From Polynucleobacter tropicus (lineage in GTDB: Bacteria > Pseudomonadota > Gammaproteobacteria > Burkholderiales > Burkholderiaceae), in assembly GCF_013307225.1 (NCBI RefSeq), contig NZ_CP028942.1, positions 496,001 to 560,000 of the forward strand: 64,000 bases of DNA, given 5' to 3'. Below, piece after piece: positions 51,084 to 60,288 of the stretch; positions within the stretch are counted from its first letter, which is position 1; each line of letters begins with the position of its first letter. The notes under the pieces are model-generated. The model saw only the letters and a program-made list of their open reading frames with translations. It was not told where the DNA came from and made no database searches. The position numbers and the translations under genes were made by a program.

Positions 51084-53069
51084 ATGCGCAAAATATATAA
51101 CAATCACGTCTTTCAACGCTCAACTAAGCCTTGGCAGTGGTTAGCCACAATTTCTTTTGCCATTGCACTGCTAGCAAGCATAGGCGCATATGTAACTGCA
51201 CGCAGTTGGTTAACCGATGGGCGATATTTGCAGTCTTTGGATATTGAGCAAATAGAGGTCTTGCGTCTTATTCCCGCGCTCAAAGATTTACAGCAACAAG
51301 TAACGGGAACTCACGTACTAGATTCAGAGTTTTTTAATGGTCTAAAAAAGGCAGATCGACTGTTAAGGTCAATGACTGACGATGTCAAGCTGCCTGCTGA
51401 TAACGCTAGTTCATCTAATGTTATGACGCCTGCAAAATTGCCTGCCCCTGTTAATGGCAGCAAAAATACTGCGGCTTCAAAGAGTTCAATGGAAGAGCCA
51501 AAAGTTGTGGCAACACTTTCGGATAATCCCGCCCTGGCTTTTTTCCAAAAGCTAGATTCCAAAATTATGAAGATTGTCTTCGGTAAGCCGGATAAATATG
51601 CCGAGTTAGATAGGGAAGAGGATGCGCCCTCGACTCCTGCGGTAGTGGAACAAAAAACAACTAATGCTGTAGATATTCAGGATGTATTAATTGGCGCTAA
51701 AACCGCTGAGCAATCCATTGTGTTGGTGCTTGCCCAAGAGAAGGGTTTGGCTGGCTTGGATATATTGGCTAAATCTGCTGAGACGCTCATTTCTCCCAAG
51801 GGCCCACTTGACCTAGAAAAGATTGCTACTGATTCCCCCGCAAGAAAATATGCTGAGAGCTTGACCGAGTTCATCAAAGCGAATGCCGCTTGGCAAAAAA
51901 ATATTACTAACGCATCTGCATCAGCAGATTTGCAAAAGGCCCTAGGTGTAGTGATCGATCAAAAGGTCTTGATTGAAATCGAGGCAGGTAAGAAGACCTC
52001 GGGTAAATCTACTTTAAGCCTCACACAGGCGCTGCCTAAGGTACATCAAAGCCCTTGGCATACTAAGTTGCCGCAAGAGAGCGCCTCTGCGTTGAAGATG
52101 TATGCAAATAATATTCAGGTAGTCCGTGAATTTGCCTCAGACCATGAGGCTTTAAGGGTTGTTGCTCAGAAAAATTCAAATGGCATCCGTTTATTTGACT
52201 TTGCGGCAGCTGGCGGATTCTTGGGGTTAACTTTGGTGAGCATCGTTGCCTTAGTCTTTGCTGGATTGGGTGGGTTGATGCTATTGAAAAATAGCCGCGT
52301 TCCTGAAGTTGAGTACAAGCGTACAACAAAGCTCGCAGCTCATGCTGATGAGTTGTTGGGTTCTATTGATCTGGCGCTTAATAAATCGGGTGGTGCCAAT
52401 ACTCAGGATACAAAAACTACCACTGAGACTAAATCTAAGTCCTCAGACTCAATTAAAGAGGATATTGATCGTAGAGATTTGGCTGATGCAAGCAGGTCAG
52501 AGCTAAAAACAGTTGTTAATGTCATTACCGAACTTAGCCATGACTTGAAAGATAAAGTCATTGGTATTGAGTCACGCATGAAAGCGCTCAGCCAGCTAGG
52601 CAATAAGTTGCGTCACTCAGTAAATACTTTGCAAGATAAGAGTGCGCAGATGCGGTCAGGTTCCAATGAACAGTCTGACGGAACTTATGGATCAAGTGCA
52701 AATCCAAATCGTGGCGGCCCTCTAGAGCAATTGCAAGATGCATTCTTCGCACTCAAGCAACAAGGTGTGCGTTTGTATTTAGCGATATTGGATAACCACT
52801 CCAGTAAGCAGTTAGCAATAGAAACCGAACAACTGAATTTATTAGTTGAGCGTGTAGAAGCAACAGTTTCTAAAATGCGCACATCATTAGCGCAGGCCTT
52901 AGATCAAGCTGCTGATGCCCAGGCTTCTGCCCCTCAGGTTTCACCAGAAGTCATTGAGTTAATTAGCATGGATGCGAAGCAGGTGATGCGCGATTTAGAT
53001 TTGTGGCAAGAGGAATTTGATGGGTTAAATCGCGCTTTTGGTGATCTCAAACATGAAATCAAAGCGTGA
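51084..53069 (+). CDS. PilJ-like transmembrane receptor lacking a standard MCP signalling tip
   Basis: A 661-residue protein with two membrane helices (about 18-40 and 370-402) and a long periplasmic region between them (about 330 residues), followed by a cytoplasmic tail. This topology and its place between CheW-like and ChpA-like genes match PilJ. The cytoplasmic part is coiled-coil rich (SELKTVVNVITELSHDL, ALSQLGNKLRHSVNTLQ), but I do not see the conserved MCP hairpin tip (EIxRLAxxT / AAxExARAGExG). The periplasmic segment has long serine- and asparagine-rich linkers. It may be an integral receptor that lost kinase control, or an entirely new use. Confidence 0.6.
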   Translation: MRKIYNNHVFQRSTKPWQWLATISFAIALLASIGAYVTARSWLTDGRYLQSLDIEQIEVLRLIPALKDLQQQVTGTHVLDSEFFNGLKKADRLLRSMTDDVKLPADNASSSNVMTPAKLPAPVNGSKNTAASKSSMEEPKVVATLSDNPALAFFQKLDSKIMKIVFGKPDKYAELDREEDAPSTPAVVEQKTTNAVDIQDVLIGAKTAEQSIVLVLAQEKGLAGLDILAKSAETLISPKGPLDLEKIATDSPARKYAESLTEFIKANAAWQKNITNASASADLQKALGVVIDQKVLIEIEAGKKTSGKSTLSLTQALPKVHQSPWHTKLPQESASALKMYANNIQVVREFASDHEALRVVAQKNSNGIRLFDFAAAGGFLGLTLVSIVALVFAGLGGLMLLKNSRVPEVEYKRTTKLAAHADELLGSIDLALNKSGGANTQDTKTTTETKSKSSDSIKEDIDRRDLADASRSELKTVVNVITELSHDLKDKVIGIESRMKALSQLGNKLRHSVNTLQDKSAQMRSGSNEQSDGTYGSSANPNRGGPLEQLQDAFFALKQQGVRLYLAILDNHSSKQLAIETEQLNLLVERVEATVSKMRTSLAQALDQAADAQASAPQVSPEVIELISMDAKQVMRDLDLWQEEFDGLNRAFGDLKHEIKA

Positions 53070-53102
53070 TGATGTTAAACATCGATTAAGCACAACGTAA
53101 AC

Positions 53103-54686
53103 ATGGCTGAAGAAAAACCCTTATTTCTGATAGACGTTGATCGAGCAATCGAAGGATTGCTTTCAGCTACGCCTAAAAATGCGTCTGGCCCAATTCAGGT
53201 TGAGTCAATTGTGATGCATTGCGTTGATCTAGCCAACGCACTTGATGGAGCTGGGCTTGAAGATCTCTCTGGGTTCGCGCAAGAGCTGGCGGCGCAGTTT
53301 AAGCAAAATCAAGCACAGTCCCTACTGCTGGTAAATGACTTTATTGCATTGACAAATGCGGGGGTTACCCAAATTCACCCTGGTGAAGCAACCCACTTAG
53401 TTGTCACTGACGAGGTATTGAATGCTGCTAAAGCTAGCTTTGCCAAGAAATTAGCGCAATTAAAAGCTGGCACGCCAATTTCTTCCGAGCCTATTGCGGT
53501 AGCCAGTCAGGCTGCGCAAGTGTCGCAAGATCCTGCTGTAGTTACAACTCAAGCAAAGCCCGTCGAAGAGAGTATTGAGGATGCCTTCCCCAATCAAGAG
53601 TTTTCACCGGAACTCTTCCGTGCTTTAGAGGCTAAAAAAGAGGCGCCTGTTGATGCTGTTTCAGCACAAACTGTGGCAGAAACTCCAGAGCAAACTATAG
53701 CGCTAGCAGTTGCATCATCATCAGAGCCAATTTCTCTTGAACAAGCCCTAGAGCAAACTTTAGACCGTGCTGTGAATGAGTTAAATCATTTATTTGCACC
53801 CAGAAAAGAATCGCCTCCGGTCTTATTTACTCCGCCAGAGCCAAAGCCATTTGTATTGCCTGAAAATTTGACTAAGCCAATTGATCGCGAGAGTGCTTTT
53901 GAATACACAAGTAAGGCGCGCTACCTAGATAAGCATTACGCATTAGACCGCTCTAGCAACTTAAATCGCATGCAAAAAGCTCGAAGCTTAATTGGTAAAG
54001 GTGATAACTGGAGCGGTGTAGAGGTAGACTTTTTATTGGGTCGTGAACAAGATGAGCTAGTTCGCTCAGGCCAACAATCACTGCGCCATATCTTTGAGAA
54101 CCTCACAGATGAGTTATTGATTGATGAGGTATATGCTGATCCAGATATTGCTCAGCAGCTTTTAACGATCCTCAGCATTTTGCCGCCATGCCCGAGTATC
54201 TTTGCAGTTCAACAAGAGTTGATGATTTTTGTCGATTTGGATCATGTGACTCTGTCTAATGAGCATCTCTTGGCTGTGAGTAATATGATGGCCGAGATCG
54301 GCGGGTCACTTGAAATTCATCATGATGGTGTACGTTTATCATGCCCATCTAGTTTGCTACGCATGCCTATGGCTTTCTTTACTCGACATGGGGAGCAGTA
54401 CGCAGTCTCGGCAATACAGTATCTGGGTGAAGAGCCCCTGAGCAAAGCGGTGGATTCCAAGGTTGATTTCCTAGGGGAAATCATTCACCCGGCTCGAAAT
54501 ATTTATATTCGCGCAGGGAATCATGATTATGTGATTCATGCCCATGAGTTCTTGGGCGTTCAAAATATGAATGTGCATCAAAATCTTCCGAGATCTTTAG
54601 AGCGACCCTATTGGATGGCTGGCGTTGCTCTTGATGGTGCTAATAATGTTTATTCTTGGATAGCTTTAGACCGGTACATCAGATAA
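53103..54686 (+). CDS. ChpA/CheA-like protein without visible kinase motifs
   Basis: A 527-residue cytoplasmic protein. The N-terminal helical part (QVESIVMHCVDLANALDG, AGLEDLSGFAQELAAQF) resembles an HPt-like domain but without a histidine at the phosphorylation position. A long linker rich in A, E and Q follows. The C-terminal third has a P5/CheW-like end: GGSLEIHHDGVRLSCPSSL, AFFTRHGEQYAVSAIQYLGEE and WIALDRYIR. The N, G1 and G2 boxes of a CheA ATP-binding domain are not seen. The stop overlaps flgA's ATG (TAATG), so a CheA-derived scaffold appears fused to flagellar gene expression. Confidence 0.52.
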   Translation: MAEEKPLFLIDVDRAIEGLLSATPKNASGPIQVESIVMHCVDLANALDGAGLEDLSGFAQELAAQFKQNQAQSLLLVNDFIALTNAGVTQIHPGEATHLVVTDEVLNAAKASFAKKLAQLKAGTPISSEPIAVASQAAQVSQDPAVVTTQAKPVEESIEDAFPNQEFSPELFRALEAKKEAPVDAVSAQTVAETPEQTIALAVASSSEPISLEQALEQTLDRAVNELNHLFAPRKESPPVLFTPPEPKPFVLPENLTKPIDRESAFEYTSKARYLDKHYALDRSSNLNRMQKARSLIGKGDNWSGVEVDFLLGREQDELVRSGQQSLRHIFENLTDELLIDEVYADPDIAQQLLTILSILPPCPSIFAVQQELMIFVDLDHVTLSNEHLLAVSNMMAEIGGSLEIHHDGVRLSCPSSLLRMPMAFFTRHGEQYAVSAIQYLGEEPLSKAVDSKVDFLGEIIHPARNIYIRAGNHDYVIHAHEFLGVQNMNVHQNLPRSLERPYWMAGVALDGANNVYSWIALDRYIR

Positions 54687-55363
54687 TGCGTTTTATTGGG
54701 GTCATCATAGTTGCCTATTTATTAGGCACAAATGCTCAAGCAGCATTGACGCCTGATCTTGATAAAGAAATCACGCGTTTTATTCAATCAAGCCCCACGG
54801 TCAATGGTTTACGAGTTCAGCCAGAGTTGGTTGACCCTAATATTGTTGTGCCTGCCTGTTCAGGTGGTGCTATTGAGATCAGTACTCAGCCTGGGGCGCG
54901 TATCTGGGGTAGGACAACTCTTCAGTTGCGCTGTGCCAGGGCGGGCTGGATGGTAAATGTGCCCTTCAATATTCGGGTATTCGGTAATTATGTTGTTGCC
55001 AGCCAGTACCTTCCAGCTGGTCAAAAAATCGAGCCAAGCGATATTCGGGTAATTGATGGGGAGTTAAGTTTATTGCCTGATGATGTTCTGAGAAGTCCAA
55101 AGGGGGCTTATGACCGCATTTTGAGCCGTTCCCTGCAAATGGGTTCCCCTGTTGGGCTAAACGATTTAAAAGAATCATCCGTTATAAAAGCAGGAGATCC
55201 CGTAAGACTTGTTTTAAAAGGCAAGGATTTTGAGGTTTCTGGTGAGGGTATAGCCCAAACCGCAGGCATGATTGGCGATATGGTCCGAGTCCGTATTGCA
55301 GATGGTCAGGTCCTGCAAGGAAAGGTTTTAAGGCCGTCAGTAGTCGTAGTGACGGTTGAGTAA
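54686..55363 (+). CDS. flgA: Flagellar basal body P-ring formation protein
   Basis: A 225-residue periplasmic chaperone for FlgI P-ring assembly, with a signal peptide (ending near NAQAA). The C-terminal SAF-like and FlgA domain include VVASQYLPAGQKIEPSDIR and DRILSRSLQMGSPV, then AGDPVRLVLKGKDFEVSGEGIAQ and VRVRIADGQVLQGKVL. The frame is open to 54656, but the ATG at 54686 overlaps the upstream stop and starts the signal peptide. It is the first flagellar structural-assembly gene after the sensory-like operon. A weak hairpin (AACCCA/TGGGTT) lies between it and flgM. Confidence 0.95.
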   Translation: MRFIGVIIVAYLLGTNAQAALTPDLDKEITRFIQSSPTVNGLRVQPELVDPNIVVPACSGGAIEISTQPGARIWGRTTLQLRCARAGWMVNVPFNIRVFGNYVVASQYLPAGQKIEPSDIRVIDGELSLLPDDVLRSPKGAYDRILSRSLQMGSPVGLNDLKESSVIKAGDPVRLVLKGKDFEVSGEGIAQTAGMIGDMVRVRIADGQVLQGKVLRPSVVVVTVE

Positions 55364-55467
55364 AAGATGTAAAAACCCATTTTTTGGGTTACAGTATTAC
55401 GAAAAGGTACCAGTCACCAGATTGGTGCTAAGGGTAGTAAAATGCTGCTTGTACAGAGGAGAAAGCG

Positions 55468-55803
55468 ATGAAAGTAAACGAGAATGGGGCGTTAATTTCG
55501 CCAAACACAGGGGTTAATAAAGCTAACCCTGGCTCGAACTCGACTTCTGTAAACCCAAGCGCGAATAAAGTAGCAACGGATGCCGTTGCTGGTCCAGCAG
55601 TTAATTTGGATATTAGTTTGACGGCCAAGTTGGCTGAAGTGCAAAGTGACTCAAAGGCAAACAAGGTTTCCGATGAAGCTTTGATTGAGAAGCTTCGCAA
55701 TCAAGTGGCTAATGGTGAATTTAAGATCGATTACAAAAAGATCTCTCAGGCAATGCTTAAAGATGTTGTTGCCGCTATTGGACAAAAGCCAAAACAAGCC
55801 TAA
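55468..55803 (+). CDS. flgM: Anti-sigma-28 factor FlgM
   Basis: A 111-residue protein. The first 55 residues are serine- and asparagine-rich and disordered; the C-terminal half has the FlgM signature VSDEALIEKLRNQVANGEFKI followed by DYKKISQAMLKDVV. FlgM binds FliA and is exported through the completed hook-basal body to release late-gene transcription. A GAGGAG site precedes the ATG. fliA is 4.5 kb away in this window. Confidence 0.93.
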   Translation: MKVNENGALISPNTGVNKANPGSNSTSVNPSANKVATDAVAGPAVNLDISLTAKLAEVQSDSKANKVSDEALIEKLRNQVANGEFKIDYKKISQAMLKDVVAAIGQKPKQA

Positions 55804-55846
55804 GTTCATCTTAGGTTTGCATCACCCCAGTAATCTAAGTTAATCA

Positions 55847-56260
55847 ATGTCAGGTCAAGTCCCATCAATTTCATTTGATGGGATGCAATCTTTTTTGCAA
55901 AAGATTGCGAGTGCTGTATTAGATTTGCGTAGTGCATTGGAAGCAAACGATATGGAACGCTTGCCGAATGCATTAGATCTCACTAATGCGGCGTTAGATT
56001 CCATCAACCAATACCCTGGTGGTGCTGAGCAGCTCAAGGTTGATATTGGTCGGTTTCCAGAAGAGCAAAATCGCTCCCTTATGAGTTTACTCGATGAGGC
56101 ATCTGTTAATCACCAGATCAACGGTGATCTGATTCGCTTGGCAATGCAACGCAGTGCCGCAATGCAATCATTTATCGCACAACAAGCTCCCAGCGCAACT
56201 TATGATAGTGAGGGTGGGGTTCCCGGCTCTGTTGGTGGCGTACTTTCGCGTAAGGTCTAG
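55847..56260 (+). CDS. flgN: FlgN-family chaperone
   Basis: A 137-residue helical protein that escorts hook-associated proteins FlgK and FlgL. Family signs are the long helices (FLQKIASAVLDLRSALEAN and RSLMSLLDEASVNHQINGD), then LIRLAMQRSAAMQSFIAQQ and ATYDSEG. Its place directly after flgM, as in enteric flgMN, supports the name. It is convergent with the giant flagellin gene. Confidence 0.83.
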   Translation: MSGQVPSISFDGMQSFLQKIASAVLDLRSALEANDMERLPNALDLTNAALDSINQYPGGAEQLKVDIGRFPEEQNRSLMSLLDEASVNHQINGDLIRLAMQRSAAMQSFIAQQAPSATYDSEGGVPGSVGGVLSRKV

Positions 56261-56286
56261 CAGTCCGCCAGCTAAGCGTAATTTGA

Positions 56287-59200
56287 TTATTTTGAGCCGG
56301 ACTTAATCTGCCCCCATTGTTCCATTAATAACTGCATCATCGATGGAAAATTATTTGCAGTTGCAGCCATATCAGCGGCTGCTTGCTCTGTAACTAATGC
56401 CTTAGTCAGTGTTGCAGCTCCTTGACCATAATCTTCATCAACCAAATCGGAATTTGCCTTTTGTAGATTGGTAGATTGTGAGGCCAAGTTTGTAATGCTG
56501 AATGACACGCCATTTAATTGAGACCCAATCCTTGTTCGATTGTTTGAAATCCAATTATTAGCCGAATTAACATTTGTAGTGAGGGTTGCGAAAAAGTTAT
56601 TCCATTCATCACCAGTACTAGAGGTGGATAAACCTCTGAGTGTCTGGTTAAGTGCAACGCCAACATTTCTCATGCCGGTTGCATCATTGGATACCAATTG
56701 AATTTGAGGTGCATTACTGACTTTAATAGTTGTTGATTGTGCGCTGTCGTACTGCGTAATACTTTTATTTAAATATAAAGTCATTCCACTGGTCGTATCG
56801 CTAAAGACATTTTTTGCGTTCGTGATTGATCTACCATTTAATGATAGGGAGGCATCAGAAGCAACATTAACGCCAACAACCGAGAATGTAAGGAAGCGAT
56901 TTAAATTATTTGTTGGGGCTCCCCATGCTGCGGCAAATGGGATATTAGTATTTAAGTATCCATTATTTAGTATTGAGCCTGTTGAAGAGGAAGTGGCTGA
57001 TCCAAAAAACGAAGGCGTGATACTGTAAATATGGTTGGGATTTCCAACGGTCTCATAAAGAGATACTGCCCATTCCCCATTGGTTTGCAATCCATCAGCT
57101 GCTAAAGAGACATTTCCATAATGTATGTTGCCGCCAGTTGAATTCGTGCTAGTAACCATTCTTAAGTTATTAAATGTCACCGCATTATTATTTTGTGTTC
57201 CCGCAACGCTTAAGGTCGCATAGCCACCAGCTGAGGAAATACTTGATGTCACCTTATCGCGAGAACCTACAGTTTGAGTGCCGTTTAATGTCATATAAAC
57301 AGCTGCATTTGCAGGATTGCCGCCCCAGCCTGCAGCTAAACGTAATGAGTCTCCAGTGGCATATCCTGTGCCAGCATTGTTAATGCTAATAGATGAAATG
57401 ACTCCATCGGCATCAAGAGTCAAATTTGCAGTAGCGCCAACGCCAACGCCAGATACCGTTGTCAGGGCTAAGTTGCTATAACTCGTGCTATGACTGCTAT
57501 AGCTCGCAAATGGCGAACTCAGTGATGGTGATGCCGCTCCATTTGACAGTCCTACGCTATTAATCCAAGTATTGAGATCTGCCAAAGTTGCATTAGTGGA
57601 TAGCGCTCTGCCTGGATCTGTGGTGGTGACTCCGCCAACAGTTTGCCTGCCACTTGCGTAATACGTATTTGAGCCAACGGTTAATGAAAAATTACTTGTA
57701 ACGCCTGCAGCTGTCGCTGATGTGGCATAGCCATTCAAATTAAAAGATGTTGATGCGCCTGCTGAAGCAGGGACAATATTGGTTACTGAAAAGGTTAGAT
57801 ACTGGGTTAAATCTTGATAAGGAGCGGCCCATGATGTATTAAATGGAATATTCGTATTTAAGGCGCCAGCGGCAGCGCCTGTAGAAATCAATGTTCCATT
57901 GCCAGAGTAATTTGCTGCACTATAGCTTACTCCTTCAGTGTTATTAGTGATTAACGGATTTTCTTTGATTGGTAAATTCCATTCGCTATTAGTGATGGTT
58001 CCATCTGTTGCCAGCGATACCAGCCCTTTATTAATGACGCCAGTTTGAATATCTTTGCTGGTAACCGTGTAGAGATTACTAAAAGAGACGGCATTAGCAG
58101 CGCCTGTTTGAGTACCTTTTATTTCAATTGAGTACTTTCCAGGTGCATCCTGATCAAGACAGGCTGAGACGTTATCGTTTAATTGGTTGATCCATGTGGC
58201 AAATTGGGCAGCCGTCGTATTTGTGCTTAATGCGCCGGCACTATTTGCAGAAATATCACCATTGCTATTTTGCTTACTGCCATCGGCATAGTAGGTATTT
58301 CCACCTACTTTGAATGAAAAAGTATCAGTAATTCCAACGGTATCTGTTGTGCTGGTAAGGCCGGTAAGGGAAAAATTTGTTGCTTGTGCAGTTCTATTCA
58401 CAGTGACTGCGAAATTGCCCAAAGCAGTGGCCGTAGTAGTCATTGCCGTAATCAGATCGTTATTGCTTGAATTTGCTACGGATTTATTGGAGCCGATTTG
58501 ATTGTCGCCAACGACTAGGGAGGTAACGTTTAATGGGGAGTATGCCAAATAATCTGGAGCCCCTTTGTCGCTGCCGATGGTAATATCGGGACCATTTTTA
58601 ATAACAATTGGCCGAAATATATTGGACATATTTGAGGCAATTGCTTCGGCGCTGTCGTTTGAGCCCAAAACTCCGCAAGGTGTAGTTTGTAAATTTACTG
58701 TGATTCCTAGTTGGTCATAGTTTAAGGATTGTGTAAAAACACCAGTTTTTCCTCTAGGATCTTGGACTTGCAGAGTTTGCGAGGCTAAAGTATTGCCGCT
58801 GTAATCAATTTTCGTAAGAGTAAGATTGTTGCCATTATTGCTAAAGCTGTAGACTCCCTCTCTTGCCTCGGGAGAAAAAATGCCTGTAATTACAGTTGTA
58901 TCTAATTCGCCGACATTGGTTGCATTAAGCTTAATTCCCGAGTTAGCCTGATCAAACCAACTGCTATTGCTAAACAAGCTGTGGCTGTTATAGCTTGTAT
59001 CGGCTACAGTTTTGACCATCGCCGTATATAAATCAGCAACTTGACCGGCAATAGCAAGTCTTTGGACCCCATTTAAGCTTGCGTCCATACCTTGCGTCGA
59101 TAGTTGCTCCATTTTTAGCAGCATGTCTTGCACGCTAGATAAGGCTGAATCAGCAATTTGCAGTAGATTGGTCCCATTATTCAGATTCATCAAGGACTGA

Positions 59201-59385
59201 TTGGTCGCATTAATCTGGCTGACTAAGTTTTGGGAAATCGCCAAACTGGCCGGATCATCTTGTGCTCCATTAACTCGCTTGCCTGTCGATAGGGCTTGCA
59301 CCGTTTGAGTAACGATTTTTTGTGCTTGCGATAAATTATCTTGCGCGTAATTAGACGCAATATTGTTATTAATAGACATCGTCAT
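56287..59385 (-). CDS. fliC: Very large flagellin with duplicated central domain
   Basis: A 1032-residue flagellin. The N-terminal D0/D1 (SINNNIASNYAQDNLSQAQ, ALSTGKRVNGAQDDPASLA) and C-terminal D0/D1 (NWISNNRTRIGSQLNGVSF, LTKALVTEQAAADMAATAN) are conserved, but the middle is expanded to about 800 residues. It holds a tandem duplication: NTYYADG / NTYYASG, ALSTNTTAAQFATWIN / ALSTNATLADLNTWIN, and LNTNIPFNTSWAAP / LNTNIPFAAAWGAP recur. A partial third copy begins near ASLSLNGRS. Two cysteines (TTPCGVL and SACLDQ) are unusual for flagellin. Start choices are 59403, 59385 and 59379; 59385 has a GGGA site 7 bases upstream. Confidence 0.94.
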   Translation of the reverse strand: MTMSINNNIASNYAQDNLSQAQKIVTQTVQALSTGKRVNGAQDDPASLAISQNLVSQINATNQSLMNLNNGTNLLQIADSALSSVQDMLLKMEQLSTQGMDASLNGVQRLAIAGQVADLYTAMVKTVADTSYNSHSLFSNSSWFDQANSGIKLNATNVGELDTTVITGIFSPEAREGVYSFSNNGNNLTLTKIDYSGNTLASQTLQVQDPRGKTGVFTQSLNYDQLGITVNLQTTPCGVLGSNDSAEAIASNMSNIFRPIVIKNGPDITIGSDKGAPDYLAYSPLNVTSLVVGDNQIGSNKSVANSSNNDLITAMTTTATALGNFAVTVNRTAQATNFSLTGLTSTTDTVGITDTFSFKVGGNTYYADGSKQNSNGDISANSAGALSTNTTAAQFATWINQLNDNVSACLDQDAPGKYSIEIKGTQTGAANAVSFSNLYTVTSKDIQTGVINKGLVSLATDGTITNSEWNLPIKENPLITNNTEGVSYSAANYSGNGTLISTGAAAGALNTNIPFNTSWAAPYQDLTQYLTFSVTNIVPASAGASTSFNLNGYATSATAAGVTSNFSLTVGSNTYYASGRQTVGGVTTTDPGRALSTNATLADLNTWINSVGLSNGAASPSLSSPFASYSSHSTSYSNLALTTVSGVGVGATANLTLDADGVISSISINNAGTGYATGDSLRLAAGWGGNPANAAVYMTLNGTQTVGSRDKVTSSISSAGGYATLSVAGTQNNNAVTFNNLRMVTSTNSTGGNIHYGNVSLAADGLQTNGEWAVSLYETVGNPNHIYSITPSFFGSATSSSTGSILNNGYLNTNIPFAAAWGAPTNNLNRFLTFSVVGVNVASDASLSLNGRSITNAKNVFSDTTSGMTLYLNKSITQYDSAQSTTIKVSNAPQIQLVSNDATGMRNVGVALNQTLRGLSTSSTGDEWNNFFATLTTNVNSANNWISNNRTRIGSQLNGVSFSITNLASQSTNLQKANSDLVDEDYGQGAATLTKALVTEQAAADMAATANNFPSMMQLLMEQWGQIKSGSK

Positions 59386-59432
59386 GATGTTTTCCCATAG
59401 CAAAGCTGGCTTTTCTCACATGGAAAAGCTCC

Positions 59433-59460
59433 CAATCGGTTTACGGTTTTTTTGAGTAAA
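59433..59460 (-). promoter_or_regulatory. Candidate sigma-28 promoter for the flagellin gene
   Basis: On the minus strand, TTTA (59457-59460) and ACCGATTG (59433-59440) are 16 bases apart, close to TAAA-N15-GCCGATAA. The -10 lies about 48 bases before the flagellin ATG. The -35 match is imperfect, so this is a candidate only. Confidence 0.38.
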
Positions 59461-59562
59461 GTGTTTAGTCGGCGCACCTCAAGAAGAGTCTGCAAGCTTT
59501 TTAAAAGAGGGTCATAATTAACTCGATTACCCGTATGGCATGCTTGTTGGACATGACTTCTA

Positions 59563-60249
59563 ATGCAATTTTTTGATAATGCCCGCCTAGATATTGCTAG
59601 GCAAAACTTAAATCGTGGACGCTATCAAGCTGCGTTTGAGATATTTTATGAGTTGGCCGTCCATGATCTAGATGAAGAGGCTCAATTTGCGCTTACCAAA
59701 ATGTGCTTTGATGGACATTTGGATGCGGAGCAAATAGCCAAGCTCTTTGAGTGGGTAAATTCCAATAGCAGTCTTGGTAATGGTTATGCACACTTTAATG
59801 TGGCCCTCATGTACGAACGGGGTATGGGCGAGATTAAGCAAAGCTACAAAACAGCTATTGAGTATTACGAGAAAGCGATTAAAGAGGATGTTGTAGATGC
59901 CTATTGCAATCTAGGCAATATTTACGCATTAGGTTTGGCCGAGGAGCAGGGTATTCCTCGTGATATGTATAAAGGCATTCAATATCTTGCTAAAGGTGCG
60001 GAAGAGGGTAGTCGACAGGCAGCCTATACCCTTGGCTGCCTTTATGAGAAAGGGGAGTTTATTCCTCAAGATCATCGTAAGGCCTGTTATTACTTGGTGT
60101 TGGCGACCTTAGCTGGTCATGAACAAGCTCATCGCGTGTTAATTATTTTTCAGCACACCAATAAAGGTGATTTCAATAAAGAGTTTGATGATGCTGAAAT
60201 GCAGTATGGAAAAATTCAAAATATGCGCAGACTCTATAAGTGTCTATGA
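59563..60249 (+). CDS. SEL1-type tetratricopeptide repeat protein
   Basis: A 228-residue soluble protein with SEL1-like repeats of about 36 residues: AHFNVALMYERGMGEIKQSY, AYCNLGNIYALGLAEEQG and AAYTLGCLYEKGEFIPQDH. No signal peptide. Such proteins are usually protein-protein adaptors. It lies between the flagellin and fliA genes, so a link to flagellar or c-di-GMP regulation is possible. Start at 59563 has no strong ribosome site. Confidence 0.85.
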   Translation: MQFFDNARLDIARQNLNRGRYQAAFEIFYELAVHDLDEEAQFALTKMCFDGHLDAEQIAKLFEWVNSNSSLGNGYAHFNVALMYERGMGEIKQSYKTAIEYYEKAIKEDVVDAYCNLGNIYALGLAEEQGIPRDMYKGIQYLAKGAEEGSRQAAYTLGCLYEKGEFIPQDHRKACYYLVLATLAGHEQAHRVLIIFQHTNKGDFNKEFDDAEMQYGKIQNMRRLYKCL

Positions 60250-60288
60250 GTAGCGGGAAATACTGATAGTGGTTATGCGGAATGATTG

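Noticed and set aside
55374-55390. Hairpin AACCCA/TGGGTT between flgA and flgM
   Set aside because: The stem is only six pairs and no T run follows, so it is not called as a terminator.
59535-59550. TGGCATG..TTGG resembling a sigma-54 promoter before the SEL1 gene
   Set aside because: The -12 GC is GG, and the predicted start would fall on the ATG, so it is not a credible promoter.
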